Shown here piece by piece: positions 15,887 to 24,350 of a DNA stretch of 64,000 nucleotides. Origin of the DNA: Gloeobacter kilaueensis JS1 (GTDB lineage: Bacteria; Cyanobacteriota; Cyanobacteriia; Gloeobacterales; Gloeobacteraceae); assembly GCF_000484535.1 (NCBI RefSeq), contig NC_022600.1:3472001-3536000 (forward strand), in the 5' to 3' direction. The notes beneath the pieces are model-generated. The model did not search any database. It saw only the letters and a program-made list of their open reading frames with translations, and was not told where the DNA came from. Both the position numbers and the translations under genes were made by a program. Positions within the stretch are counted from its first letter, which is position 1, and every line of letters begins with the position of its first letter.

Positions 15887-16234
15887 ATGGTCTTTGCGCG
15901 GCAATCAGAACCGTTCCCCACCTGGAGCCATCCTCCCCGGCGTCAGGAAGTTCTCGACTGTCTACGTCGCCACTGGTCCCAACTGCAGGCTTTCGGAGTC
16001 AAATCCATCGCCCTTTTTGGCTCCGTTGTCCGAGACGAAGCCAGGCGAGACTCGGATGTAGATTTGCTCGTCGAATTCGAGCCTGGTGAAGTTGTAACCT
16101 TTGCCAGGTTTTTTGAACTCCAAGACTTTCTTGAAGCGCTTTTACAGCGTCCTGTCGATCTCGGAACTCCCAGTTCTTTGAAACCGAGGATCGCAGCGTC
16201 AGTATTTAAAGAACTTATCTATGTCCAGCCATGA
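15887..16234 (+). CDS. mntA: MntA-type minimal nucleotidyltransferase (antitoxin)
   Basis: 115 residues with the nucleotidyltransferase motif Gly45-Ser46 plus Asp57-x-Asp59 (Gly-Ser-Val-Val-Arg-Asp...Asp-Ser-Asp-Val-Asp) and a third acidic residue in 'Pro-Val-Asp-Leu' near 90-94. MntA proteins of HEPN-MNT systems silence the HepT RNase by adding AMP to a tyrosine beside its active site. The gene overlaps the HepT frame by 14 bases, the usual coupling for this pair. All catalytic residues look intact, in contrast to its partner. Confidence 0.85.
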   Translation: MVFARQSEPFPTWSHPPRRQEVLDCLRRHWSQLQAFGVKSIALFGSVVRDEARRDSDVDLLVEFEPGEVVTFARFFELQDFLEALLQRPVDLGTPSSLKPRIAASVFKELIYVQP

Positions 16235-16615
16235 TGTTGATCGGCGTTTGAGCGATATTCTGGATGCTGCCAGCAGCATCCAGCAGTACACGGCCAATCT
16301 GAGCGAACTGCAATTCATCTCAGGGCAACAGGTAGTAGATGCCGTGAACTATAACCTGATAAAGATCGGTGAGGCCGTCGCTAACCTGCCAGAAGACTTT
16401 AAAGAAGCGAACCCTGACATTCCCTGGCAGGCTATTAAGCGAACCCGCAATTTTATAACTATCGTTATTTTATGGTGGACCCCAGCATCGTCTGGGCAAC
16501 AGTCCGGTCTGATCTGCCGGAACTTGTAACGAAGGTTGAGCAACTCGTTGTAAGCCGCACACAGATCAATCCGGCGGAGTCGGAGCAGTCAGGCCCGGAA
16601 ACCAGCTCAGAGTAG
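16221..16615 (+). pseudogene. hepT: HepT (HEPN, DUF86) toxin gene broken by a frameshift
   Basis: The first 80 codons encode a normal HepT helix bundle up to Arg-Thr-Arg-Asn-Phe-Ile-Thr. After position 16460 the frame changes: as read, the protein ends with about 22 unrelated residues at 16529. In the neighbouring frame the family sequence resumes at once (Arg-Tyr-Phe-x-Val-Asp, then Val-Trp-x-Thr-Val and Leu-Pro-Glu-Leu) and runs to a stop at 16613-16615. Adding one C between 16460 and 16461 would give Ile-Thr-His-Arg-Tyr-Phe, restoring the histidine of the Arg-x(4-6)-His RNase motif. The lesion thus removes the catalytic His and the C-terminal helix. It is not in a homopolymer, so phase variation is unlikely; a sequencing error is possible. 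Confidence 0.8.
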
Positions 16616-16631
16616 GAGTGTGGGTCGCGTG

Positions 16632-17171
16632 TTAATAATCGAGTTCCTGTGCGGTCGAGAGGTGCAGAGTAATCTCTTCGAGTTGGCGAGCGGTCGCTTC
16701 TGGGTAGCGCAGGCGCAGATCGAGGGGGGCGGCTTCTAAGAATGTGGTCTGCTCGTGAACGCCCGGTGCGGCAGCCCGCAGGTAGGGCAAAAGATATTCA
16801 GGCAGCGGAGCGCAACGGCCCGCAAAGTGACGATCAAAGTAGATGATCCGGTCGCTCTTCCAGAGGTTGCACGGCTGGCAAAGGGGCTGGAGGTTCTTCG
16901 CCTCGTTTGGCCCGCCCCGGCTTACGGGCACGATATGGTCGCGGGCAATCATCTCTACCGCTGACCAGTTTTTGCCGCAGCAGGGACAGGTGCGGTACCA
17001 GCGCAACAGATCCCAAAATTCCCAATCTTCGATCTGGCCGTTCGGATCGTAGCTGTGGCGGCGCTCCTTCGCTTTTTTGGCGCGGGCCTTGCGGTTGGCC
17101 TGGTCGATGCAACCGGGGCAGGGTTCGACCCGCATCAAAAAGTCCGAGTAGCAGTCCGGGCAGCGGTACAT
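16632..17171 (-). CDS. HNH endonuclease domain protein
   Basis: 179 residues. An N-terminal four-cysteine zinc ribbon (Cys4-x2-Cys7 and Cys18-x2-Cys21) precedes a basic linker, a Cys-Pro-Cys-Cys pair near 62-65, and the HNH core Asp-His-Ile-Val-Pro-Val-Ser-Arg-Gly-Gly ... Asn-Leu-Gln-Pro-Leu-Cys-x-x-Cys-Asn near 78-103. The fold cuts DNA in restriction, homing and conflict systems; no methylase or intein is nearby. It begins four bases after the DCC protein gene, so the two are probably co-transcribed. The neighbouring toxin-antitoxin remnant suggests a small defence-like patch. Confidence 0.82.
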   Translation of the reverse strand: MYRCPDCYSDFLMRVEPCPGCIDQANRKARAKKAKERRHSYDPNGQIEDWEFWDLLRWYRTCPCCGKNWSAVEMIARDHIVPVSRGGPNEAKNLQPLCQPCNLWKSDRIIYFDRHFAGRCAPLPEYLLPYLRAAAPGVHEQTTFLEAAPLDLRLRYPEATARQLEEITLHLSTAQELDY

Positions 17172-17174
17172 CGT

Positions 17175-17573
17175 CTAGTTGGCCGCAGCGAAGGGCGGGT
17201 AGAGGCTGCGGTAGACCTGATCGCGGCTGCCGAACCAGGCGTAGCGGTTGTCTCGCACCTGGATGTAGCAGTTGTCGCCCAGATCCTGCAGGCCCGGTAC
17301 GGCCCGGTAGGCAGCGATGAACGCCTCACCTGCCGGTAAGCGGCGGGCGATCTGTTCGGCGGCGGCACTGCCTTGAAACCAGTCGGGCGATGTGGGGTCG
17401 ATCAAGATCATCCCCTGCTCGCATTGACCGGAAGCTACCCCAAAGTGGGCCAACTGCTCGCTGTCCTGCATCGGCACGTAGCGGAACTGTCTGCCGCCGT
17501 CGAGGCGCTCCAGGAGCTGCACCAGGTTCACGCATAGATTGCAAAGGCCGTCGTAGATGATCGTGGAGTGCAC
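17175..17573 (-). CDS. DCC-family thiol-disulfide oxidoreductase-like protein (DUF393)
   Basis: 132 residues from the GTG at 17573, which has AAGGAGG seven bases upstream; the longer open frame to 17633 has no comparable site. The family signature Tyr-Asp8-Gly-Leu-Cys11-Asn-Leu-Cys14 opens the protein, and a Gly-Ser-x-Ala and late Trp-Phe-Gly element follow as in other DUF393 members. The Cys-x-x-Cys pair suggests thioredoxin-like redox chemistry; no substrate is known. Upstream of the HNH gene with a three-base gap. Confidence 0.85.
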   Translation of the reverse strand: MHSTIIYDGLCNLCVNLVQLLERLDGGRQFRYVPMQDSEQLAHFGVASGQCEQGMILIDPTSPDWFQGSAAAEQIARRLPAGEAFIAAYRAVPGLQDLGDNCYIQVRDNRYAWFGSRDQVYRSLYPPFAAAN

Positions 17574-17694
17574 GGATACCCTCCTTTGCAGCCCCTTTAT
17601 GGTAGCCGCGCCAAAATCAAATCCGCAGGGCAAAGCGGTCTTCCTGCGGCGAGAAACGGTGGCAGAATGGCGCTTGTAGAGCTTTCAGCGGTCC

Positions 17695-18381
17695 ATGAGC
17701 TGTCCATTGCCCGATACGTTTGAACAGGCGCTCCTGCAGGCCCAGAGGGCACTGCGCAACGCCGTCGAGGCGGGCCATACCCGCCTGCAGGTCGAGGTGC
17801 AGACAGGACGGCGATCGGCGACGGATCTGGCCCGGCCACTGTTGGATATGATGCCGCAGCCGCTACTAGCCGTCTCCGGCACCGGCATCGCCGACTACGC
17901 CTTTACGCGCTGGGGCGAGACCCCCTACAAGATCCTCAATATCAGCGAGCGCGACTACATCGGCAACAACTGGCAGACCCTGGCGCTCATCGACGCCAGT
18001 TCGATCGATGTCGATGAGGTGCAACTGTACGCCGAGCGGGCAAAAGCCGGCAACAAACACTTCTTGATGGTCAACAACTGGCCGGAAGGGCCGGGCCTCA
18101 CCGGCATCGGTCGGGGCAAAGAATCGGTGCGTCGAGCTTTTCGCTCCACCGTCGAAGTCGCCTACTTTTTGCAGGCGTTTCGCTACCGACCAGTGGTTCT
18201 GTTTCGCCGCTTCCCGGAAGCCTGGCAAATCTGGGAGCGCCAGGGCGAAAGTTTCAAGCTCGCCCGCGAATCGGCCCAGATCTTCAGCGCCAGAGAGATC
18301 GCCGCCTTCGGCGAGAGCGTCAATCCCCTGGTGGCGGTGGAGCGCTTCTTCAAGGGTCCGAGCTTTTTTCATTCGTGGTGA
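17695..18381 (+). CDS. DUF1995 family protein
   Basis: 228 residues, soluble. The pattern (Pro-x-x-Phe-x-Gln-Ala at the start, Val-Glu-Val-Gln-Thr-Gly, 'Asn-Asn-Trp-Pro-Glu-Gly' near 124-129, 'Phe-Arg-Ser-Thr-Val-Glu-Val-Ala-Tyr' and a Phe-Phe-Lys-Gly-Pro end) fits DUF1995, a family found in cyanobacteria and chloroplasts; a plant member (LPA3) assists photosystem II assembly. A similar role here is inference. It overlaps miaA by seven bases, indicating translational coupling. Confidence 0.75.
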   Translation: MSCPLPDTFEQALLQAQRALRNAVEAGHTRLQVEVQTGRRSATDLARPLLDMMPQPLLAVSGTGIADYAFTRWGETPYKILNISERDYIGNNWQTLALIDASSIDVDEVQLYAERAKAGNKHFLMVNNWPEGPGLTGIGRGKESVRRAFRSTVEVAYFLQAFRYRPVVLFRRFPEAWQIWERQGESFKLARESAQIFSAREIAAFGESVNPLVAVERFFKGPSFFHSW

Positions 18382-19295
18382 ACGGCAAACTCATCGTTCT
18401 TTGCGGGCCGACCGCCGCCGGCAAGACGGGGCTGGGCATCCAGCTTGCCCGCTATCTGGGGGTGCCGGTCTTGAGCGCCGACTCCCGGCAGGTCTATCGC
18501 GAGTTCGACATCGGCACCGCCAAACCGACCCCCCAGGAGCGCGAGCAGGCAGAGCACCGGCTGATCGATGTCGCCTCGCCGACTGAAACGTTCAACGTCG
18601 CCCGCTACCGCGCACTGGCCCTCGCCGAGATCGAGAAGCTGCACGCAGCCAGGCAACCGGCGCTGCTGGTGGGCGGCAGCGGCCTCTACCTGCGGGCGGT
18701 GGCCGGTGGCTGGCAACCACCTGCTGTCCCGCCAGATCTTGAACTGCGCAGCCAACTTGCTATCCAACCCCTCGCCCGGCTTTTTGAGCAGCTGCAACGA
18801 CTCGACCCCGAGACCGCCAGGCGACTGCATTCCAACGACCGGGTGCGCATCGAGCGGGCGCTGGAGGTGTGCCTTGCGAGCGGCAGACCGATGAGCACCC
18901 AGCAGCAACCCATTCATCCGGGCTTTGAGGTTCTCACCGTTGGCATCGGCAGCGATCGAGCAGCACTGCTGGAGCGCATCGAGCGGCGCACCCACCAGAT
19001 GATCGAGCGGGGCTGGCTCATCGAAGTTAAAAAATTGAGAGCAAAGTACGGCCTCGATCTGCCCCTGCTGCGGACGCTCGGTTACGCCGAGTTGGGAGCG
19101 TACCTGGCAGGAGAGATCGATCAAGACCAGGCTATCCGGCAGATCGTCGTCCATACCCGTCAGTTCGCCAAGCGCCAGATGACCTGGTTTCGTTCCGAAT
19201 CCAAAATTCACTGGCTGGACAGTCTCGAAGAATCTGCCCAGGCAGATCTCTGGTCCCGCCTGCAGGAGCAGGTAGACCGTTTTCTAAAAAGCTGA
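18375..19295 (+). CDS. miaA: tRNA dimethylallyltransferase
   Basis: 306 residues. P-loop Gly-Pro-Thr-Ala-Ala-Gly-Lys-Thr (11-18), the Asp-Ser-Arg-Gln-Val-Tyr motif near 36-41 that recognises A37, and Gly-Gly-Ser-Gly-Leu-Tyr near 98-103. It transfers a dimethylallyl group to N6 of A37 in tRNAs reading UNN codons. Two adjacent GTG codons (18375, 18378) can start it, both inside the end of the DUF1995 gene. Confidence 0.95.
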   Translation: MVNGKLIVLCGPTAAGKTGLGIQLARYLGVPVLSADSRQVYREFDIGTAKPTPQEREQAEHRLIDVASPTETFNVARYRALALAEIEKLHAARQPALLVGGSGLYLRAVAGGWQPPAVPPDLELRSQLAIQPLARLFEQLQRLDPETARRLHSNDRVRIERALEVCLASGRPMSTQQQPIHPGFEVLTVGIGSDRAALLERIERRTHQMIERGWLIEVKKLRAKYGLDLPLLRTLGYAELGAYLAGEIDQDQAIRQIVVHTRQFAKRQMTWFRSESKIHWLDSLEESAQADLWSRLQEQVDRFLKS

Positions 19296-19399
19296 AAGGA
19301 CCTGACAGCAGGTAAACCCCTCTCCAGAAGGAGGCCGGAGCCGCGTCCCGGCTCGACCATGGAAGACAAGTACCGACCTGTGAGCCTGGAGAAACAGCT

Positions 19400-19987
19400 A
19401 TGGGCAAACAGACGATTTTCAGCCTGGCCTCTGCTCTGACATTTATAACCCTGGTGGTCGCCCTGCCGGTACGGGCCCAGGAAGAGACCACCGTCATCCA
19501 GCGCACCGAGACGGTGACCACCAGCCCGGCGACTGCATCGGGGGCCGCCTATCTAAGTGCGATGGCCGAATTTGGCGTGCGCGAGGTGACCCTGGCCGGT
19601 CTTGCTCTCAAACATTCCAACAATCCCACCGTCCGGCAGTACGCCACGGACGTGCTGACCTACCATGAGCGCACCGACCACGAGTTGCAACTGCTCGCAG
19701 CGAGCAAGCGCGTCACCGTCCCGGCCACCGGCAGCGATCTCACGGCACCGGCCAAAGACAAACTCCAGTCGCTGCTCGCCCGACTGCAGCCCTGGTCCGG
19801 CAGCCGCTTCGACCAGGAATATCTCAACCTCGCCTACTTCGATCAGCGCGAAGCTCTGCGACTGTCTCGCGCTGCTGCCGAGCAGTCCCGCGACTCCGAC
19901 ATCCAGAACTTTGCCAGCCGCAACCTCGAGACGCTGCAGACCCAGACTGCCACCGCCGATACCCTCGCTAAAAAACTTCCCGGTTAA
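19400..19987 (+). CDS. secreted DUF4142 protein
   Basis: 195 residues. Signal peptide at 1-26 (cleavage after Val-Arg-Ala). The mature protein is almost entirely helical and fits the DUF4142 ferritin-like four-helix family: 'Tyr-Leu-Ser-Ala-Met-Ala-Glu-Phe', 'Glu-Val-x-Leu-Ala', a 'Val-Arg-x-Tyr-Ala' segment and 'Asp-Gln-Glu-Tyr-Leu'. Members are periplasmic and often linked to stress, but no function is established. The 104-base leader contains a GAGCCG/CGGCTC hairpin. Confidence 0.8.
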   Translation: MGKQTIFSLASALTFITLVVALPVRAQEETTVIQRTETVTTSPATASGAAYLSAMAEFGVREVTLAGLALKHSNNPTVRQYATDVLTYHERTDHELQLLAASKRVTVPATGSDLTAPAKDKLQSLLARLQPWSGSRFDQEYLNLAYFDQREALRLSRAAAEQSRDSDIQNFASRNLETLQTQTATADTLAKKLPG

Positions 19988-20035
19988 AAAAAGGTGCCCA
20001 GCCACCGGCCACGATGCGATGCGCCTCCGGGCGCT

Positions 20036-20851
20036 TCAGCCGCCCGGCTTTGAACGTCCCCATTTTCTTTCCTGCTCGATCACCTGCCGGGCATCGGCAA
20101 ACGGGGACGCATCGACCCGCAGGTTTCCAGAGTACGGGTACTGGAGTAGGAGCACTACATAGACGATCGAACTAAATAGCAGGGCAAACAAGGCGATGAG
20201 CAGCGGGTAGTTGCCAGGGTTCTCCGGCGGGAACAGCGCCATGACGAGCATGGCCAGCACCGACCCTAAGAGCACCAACCACCACATGATGACGGGCAGA
20301 GTGCCACCTGCAAGCCACAGCCGCTCATTGCGCAGTTTCACCAGTTCACCCAGGGTGGGTAGAAGGATGTTATAGGCCGCGAGCTGGGTGGTCGTCGCCA
20401 CTCGAATATGAGAGAAGATAGTATATAATTTCTCGACGGCGGGCCTGGACGCCTTTTGTGGCCGTCCCTGTTCCATCGTCGGCCACTCCTGCTCAACAAC
20501 CAGGTCGATGTACTCGTTGATGGCCGCATAGACATTCTGGCGCTCGGCGACGGGGAACTGCTCCATCAGACGAGAGATAACGATGAGCTTTTGCGTCTCG
20601 TTCACCAGGTCGAGTTCGGCCCGCTTCATGTCACTCCAGCAGTTGACCAGGATAAAGCCAACAATCAGGCCGACGACCGAGAAGAAGTAGCCGTTGACAT
20701 CCTGGGCCGCATCGCTGATGAATCGGTACTTGCCCTGCTGGTGCCGTCTACAGGTCCAGAAGGCCAGTGCGGAGAACGCCGAGGTCGGAAACACGACGAT
20801 CAGCAAAAAAGAGACCCAGGTAGGCCAGTTGACAAAATCCACCATTTTCAT
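20036..20851 (-). CDS. DUF4239 membrane protein
   Basis: 271 residues with four membrane helices in two pairs (about 12-32 and 55-75; 181-205 and 213-235) separated by a long soluble helical region. This is the DUF4239 (bestrophin-like) layout: 'Val-Gly-Leu-Ile-Val-Gly-Phe' in the second helix and 'Glu-Thr-x-Lys-Leu' just after. An ion-channel role is suggested by fold predictions in the literature but is not shown. Convergent with the DUF4142 gene. Confidence 0.75.
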   Translation of the reverse strand: MKMVDFVNWPTWVSFLLIVVFPTSAFSALAFWTCRRHQQGKYRFISDAAQDVNGYFFSVVGLIVGFILVNCWSDMKRAELDLVNETQKLIVISRLMEQFPVAERQNVYAAINEYIDLVVEQEWPTMEQGRPQKASRPAVEKLYTIFSHIRVATTTQLAAYNILLPTLGELVKLRNERLWLAGGTLPVIMWWLVLLGSVLAMLVMALFPPENPGNYPLLIALFALLFSSIVYVVLLLQYPYSGNLRVDASPFADARQVIEQERKWGRSKPGG

Positions 20852-21113
20852 GGGGACACTCAGCGCGCTTCCAGAGCTTTACCTGAGTAGTGTACTTTGG
20901 CATCGAGCAAGACAGTACATCGAAGACGACCTCGATGGCGGGGATGTTCTGAGGGGCACCCTGCCTGCCGGAGAAAGCGCTCGGCCCAAAAATTTGTGAG
21001 TTTGTGTGAGCGCGAACCCGCAAGATTTCACATTCTGCACATAGCTCAGGGCGGATCAAAACCGGCGCTTTTTTTACAGTGGCTGCGTAGGTGCCCGCTA
21101 CTGGCTGCGCGCT

Positions 21114-24100
21114 ATGAACTGGAACATCTCGGCCTGGTCCATCCGCAATCCCGTCCCGACGCTGGTGTTGTTTTTGGTGATCACCCTGGCCGGAGCCGTC
21201 TCCTTTGCCGGGCTCGGCATCGACCTCGATCCGAACACCGACGCACCGATGGTGGGAGTGACGATCAGCCAGCTCGGCGCAGCCCCGACAGAACTGGAGA
21301 CCCAGGTCACGCGCAAAGTCGAGCAGGCAGTTTCAAGTATCGGCAACATCAAGCACATCTACTCGACGGTGAGCGACGGCAGTTCGTTTACGCGGGTCGA
21401 ATTTATTCTGGGCACCAGCATCGACCGGGCGACCAACGACGTGCGCGACGCGGTGAGCAAGATCCGTTCTTCGCTGCCCCAGAGCATCGATGAGCCGGTG
21501 GTCCAGCGCTTCGACTCCAACAACGAGCCATTTATCGGTTACACCCTCTCTTCGACTCGCCGCTCCGCCGTCGAATTGAGCTGGGTGGCCGAAAACACAA
21601 TCGCCCGCGAACTGTTGACGGTGCCCGGCGTCTCCCAGGTGCTGCACTTTGGCCTGCAACGCGAGGTGCGCGTCCAGCTCGATCCATTGCGCCTCAAGGC
21701 TCTAGGTGTCACCGCCGATCAGGTCCACGCCCAGATTCGCGCCCTCAACATCGATCTGCCCGGTGGCCGGGGAGAAGTAGGCACCACCGAGCAGGCGATC
21801 CGCACCCTGGGCAGTGCCGCCACGGTCGAACAGTTGCGCACCACCCGCATCGCCCTGCCGGATGGCCGCTACGCCAACCTTGAGACCCTGGGCACGATCG
21901 TCGATGGCACCGCCGAGCAGCGCTGGCTCGCCTTCTTCGATGGCCGTCCTGCCGTCGTCTTTCAGGTCGTGCGCGCCAGCGGCACCAACCTCGTCGCCGT
22001 CGAGCAGGCGGTGCGCAACCGGGTAGCCGAGATTCAAAAAAGCCTCCCTGCCGATACCCGCATCGAGATGCTCTGGACCACCGGCACCTTTGTGCGCGAG
22101 TCCTACGACGCCTCGGTGGAGGCGGTGCTGCTGGGAGCGGGCCTCGCCATCGTCGTCATCTGGCTCTTTTTGCGCGACTGGCGATCGACGCTCATCGCCG
22201 CGCTGGCCATCCCGCTTTCAGTGGTGCCCACTTTTGCAGTCATGTACCTGGCGGGCTTTACCCTCAACAACATGACCCTGCTGGCGCTGGCGCTGGTAAT
22301 TGGCATTCTGGTAGACGATGCGATCGTCGAGCTTGAAAATATCTCCCGCCACATCGGCATGGGCAAGACGCCCTTTGAGGCGGCGATCGAGGCGGCGGAC
22401 GAGATTGGCCTGGCGGTGGTGGCGACGACCTTTGCAATTGTGGCGGTCTTCTTGCCGGTTGCCTTTATGGACGGCATTCAGGGGCAGTACTTCCGGCAGT
22501 TTGGCTGGACGGTCGCAGCGGCGGTGCTCTTTTCCCTCGTGGTGGCCCGGATGCTCACCCCACTCATGGCCGCTTATCTACTCAAGCCCCACCACCAGCC
22601 CTCTGGGCGATCGGTGCTGATGCGCCTCTACGACGCCGTTCTCAGGCGCGCCCTCCGCTACCGGCTCCTCACCCTCGCTCTGGCGATTGCCTTCTTTGTG
22701 GGCAGCTTGTTGCTCATCCCGCTATTGCCTACGTCTTTTATCGGGCCGGTCGATCAGGGCCAGAGCAGCCTGGAAGTGGAGCTGCCGCCGGGTTCGAGCA
22801 TCGCCACCACCCGCCGGGCGATCCTGCAACTGAGTGCGCTGGTGCAAAAAAACCCGGATGTCGAGCACATCTACGCCCGCGCCGGGGCGATCGGCGCGCA
22901 GGCCGGTCAGGTCAACGTCGGTCGGCTGGTGATCCCCCTCAAACCCCGCGACCAGCGCCCCCACTCCCAGCAAGAATTTGAAGCGCTGATGCGGCCTGTG
23001 CTCAATTCGGTGCCGGGGGTACGGCTGTCTTTTTCGGGCTGGGGCGGCAAGGCGCTGCAGATTGTTCTGACCGGCGACAATCCGATCGAATTGAACCGGG
23101 CTGCCCGCGACCTTACCGACCAGATGCGCACGTTGCCCGAACTGGTCGATATCAGCTCCAGCGCCGCCCTGCTGCGCCCCGAGATCACCGTGCGGCCCAA
23201 CCTGGCCCGCGCCGCCGAGCAGGGCGTCTCGGTACAGGCGATCGCCCGCACTGCCCAGATGGCGACCCTGGGGGACAACGAGGCCAACCTGCCCAAGTTC
23301 ACCCTGCCCAGCCGCCAGATCAATATCCGCGTCCAGCTCGACCCGGCCTTCCGCACCGACCTCGAAGCGATCGGCGATCTGCAGGTGACAGGCAACGATG
23401 GCCGCCTCGTTCCCCTCAAGGCGGTCGCGACTGTGCGCATGGGCAGTGGTGCCGTCCAGTTCGAGCGCTACGACCGGGCCCGCCAGGTGCTCATCGGTGC
23501 CAACCTTGCCCCCGGCGTCAACCTGGGTCCCGCCCTGCAAAAAGTTCATCAACTGCCCGTACTGCGCAATTTGCCTGCGAGCGTCACCGAAAAACTGGCA
23601 GGCGACGCCGAGAACCAGCGCGACGTGTTCAATGGCTTCGGTGGGGCGATTGCCGCCGCCATCCTGCTTATCTGGGCGGTGCTGGCACTGTTGTTCGGTG
23701 GCTTTTTGCAGCCGCTCACGATCATGATGTCGCTGCCGCTGTCGCTGGGCGGGGCGCTTATCGGTCTACTCGTCTTTCAAAAATCCCTGGGCCTTTACAC
23801 CCTCATCGGTATCGTCATGCTCATGGGCCTGGTGACCAAAAATGCGATCTTGCTGGTCGAGTACTGCCTGGTGGCGATGCAGAACGGCCAGACCCGCAGC
23901 GAGGCGATCCGTTCTGCCGGGGAGGCGCGGATGCGGCCCATCTTGATGACCACGGTCGCGATGATTGCCGGAATGCTGCCCATCGCCCTCGGGATCGGTG
24001 CCGGTTCGGAGGCGCGCTCGCCCATGGCCGTCGCCGTCGTCGGTGGCCTGCTCACCTCGTCGTTGCTGACGCTGGTGGTCGTGCCCGTCGTCTTTACCTA

Positions 24101-24221
24101 CATCGACGATCTGCAGAATGGGCTCTGGCGCTTGCTCCTGGGCCGCCGGGGCGAGATGGCTGCACCAGAAACCTCCGAGCAGGTACCGTCCGCCGCTGCC
24201 CAGGCCGCCCAGCAGGAATAG
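21114..24221 (+). CDS. RND-family efflux transporter, HAE-1/AcrB type
   Basis: 1035 residues, the normal length for an AcrB/MdtB-like trimeric inner-membrane pump. Twelve membrane helices in two halves with two large periplasmic porter domains each. The proton-relay pair Asp401-Asp402 lies in the Gly-Ile-Leu-Val-Asp-Asp-Ala helix, and the second-half helix carries 'Gly-Leu-Val-Thr-Lys-Asn-Ala-Ile-Leu-Leu-Val-Glu'. It would expel lipophilic drugs, solvents or metabolites using the proton gradient. No membrane-fusion protein or TolC-like gene adjoins it, so partners must be encoded elsewhere. It ends with a strong terminator, so it is likely transcribed alone. Confidence 0.92.
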   Translation: MNWNISAWSIRNPVPTLVLFLVITLAGAVSFAGLGIDLDPNTDAPMVGVTISQLGAAPTELETQVTRKVEQAVSSIGNIKHIYSTVSDGSSFTRVEFILGTSIDRATNDVRDAVSKIRSSLPQSIDEPVVQRFDSNNEPFIGYTLSSTRRSAVELSWVAENTIARELLTVPGVSQVLHFGLQREVRVQLDPLRLKALGVTADQVHAQIRALNIDLPGGRGEVGTTEQAIRTLGSAATVEQLRTTRIALPDGRYANLETLGTIVDGTAEQRWLAFFDGRPAVVFQVVRASGTNLVAVEQAVRNRVAEIQKSLPADTRIEMLWTTGTFVRESYDASVEAVLLGAGLAIVVIWLFLRDWRSTLIAALAIPLSVVPTFAVMYLAGFTLNNMTLLALALVIGILVDDAIVELENISRHIGMGKTPFEAAIEAADEIGLAVVATTFAIVAVFLPVAFMDGIQGQYFRQFGWTVAAAVLFSLVVARMLTPLMAAYLLKPHHQPSGRSVLMRLYDAVLRRALRYRLLTLALAIAFFVGSLLLIPLLPTSFIGPVDQGQSSLEVELPPGSSIATTRRAILQLSALVQKNPDVEHIYARAGAIGAQAGQVNVGRLVIPLKPRDQRPHSQQEFEALMRPVLNSVPGVRLSFSGWGGKALQIVLTGDNPIELNRAARDLTDQMRTLPELVDISSSAALLRPEITVRPNLARAAEQGVSVQAIARTAQMATLGDNEANLPKFTLPSRQINIRVQLDPAFRTDLEAIGDLQVTGNDGRLVPLKAVATVRMGSGAVQFERYDRARQVLIGANLAPGVNLGPALQKVHQLPVLRNLPASVTEKLAGDAENQRDVFNGFGGAIAAAILLIWAVLALLFGGFLQPLTIMMSLPLSLGGALIGLLVFQKSLGLYTLIGIVMLMGLVTKNAILLVEYCLVAMQNGQTRSEAIRSAGEARMRPILMTTVAMIAGMLPIALGIGAGSEARSPMAVAVVGGLLTSSLLTLVVVPVVFTYIDDLQNGLWRLLLGRRGEMAAPETSEQVPSAAAQAAQQE

Positions 24222-24250
24222 GCATCAAAGTGTCCAAGAAACAGGGGACC

Positions 24251-24285
24251 CGTCGGGGAGATTCCAACCTCCCCGACGTTTTTTT
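24251..24285 (+). terminator. intrinsic terminator after the RND pump
   Basis: CGTCGGGGAG (24251-24260) pairs with CTCCCCGACG (24269-24278) around an eight-base loop, followed directly by seven T (24279-24285). It starts 30 bases after the stop codon. Confidence 0.95.
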
Positions 24286-24350
24286 GCGCACGCCGCCCGC
24301 GACGCGGGTTGCCGTAGACTTGTACGGGCCCGGTGAGGAGCATTTTATAA

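Noticed and set aside
20897-21493. Plus-strand ORF before the RND pump
   Set aside because: Most of it is a shadow frame of the pump gene and its composition is not protein-like.
22722-23552. Long minus-strand ORF inside the RND pump gene
   Set aside because: Antisense shadow of conserved porter domains with no start signal.
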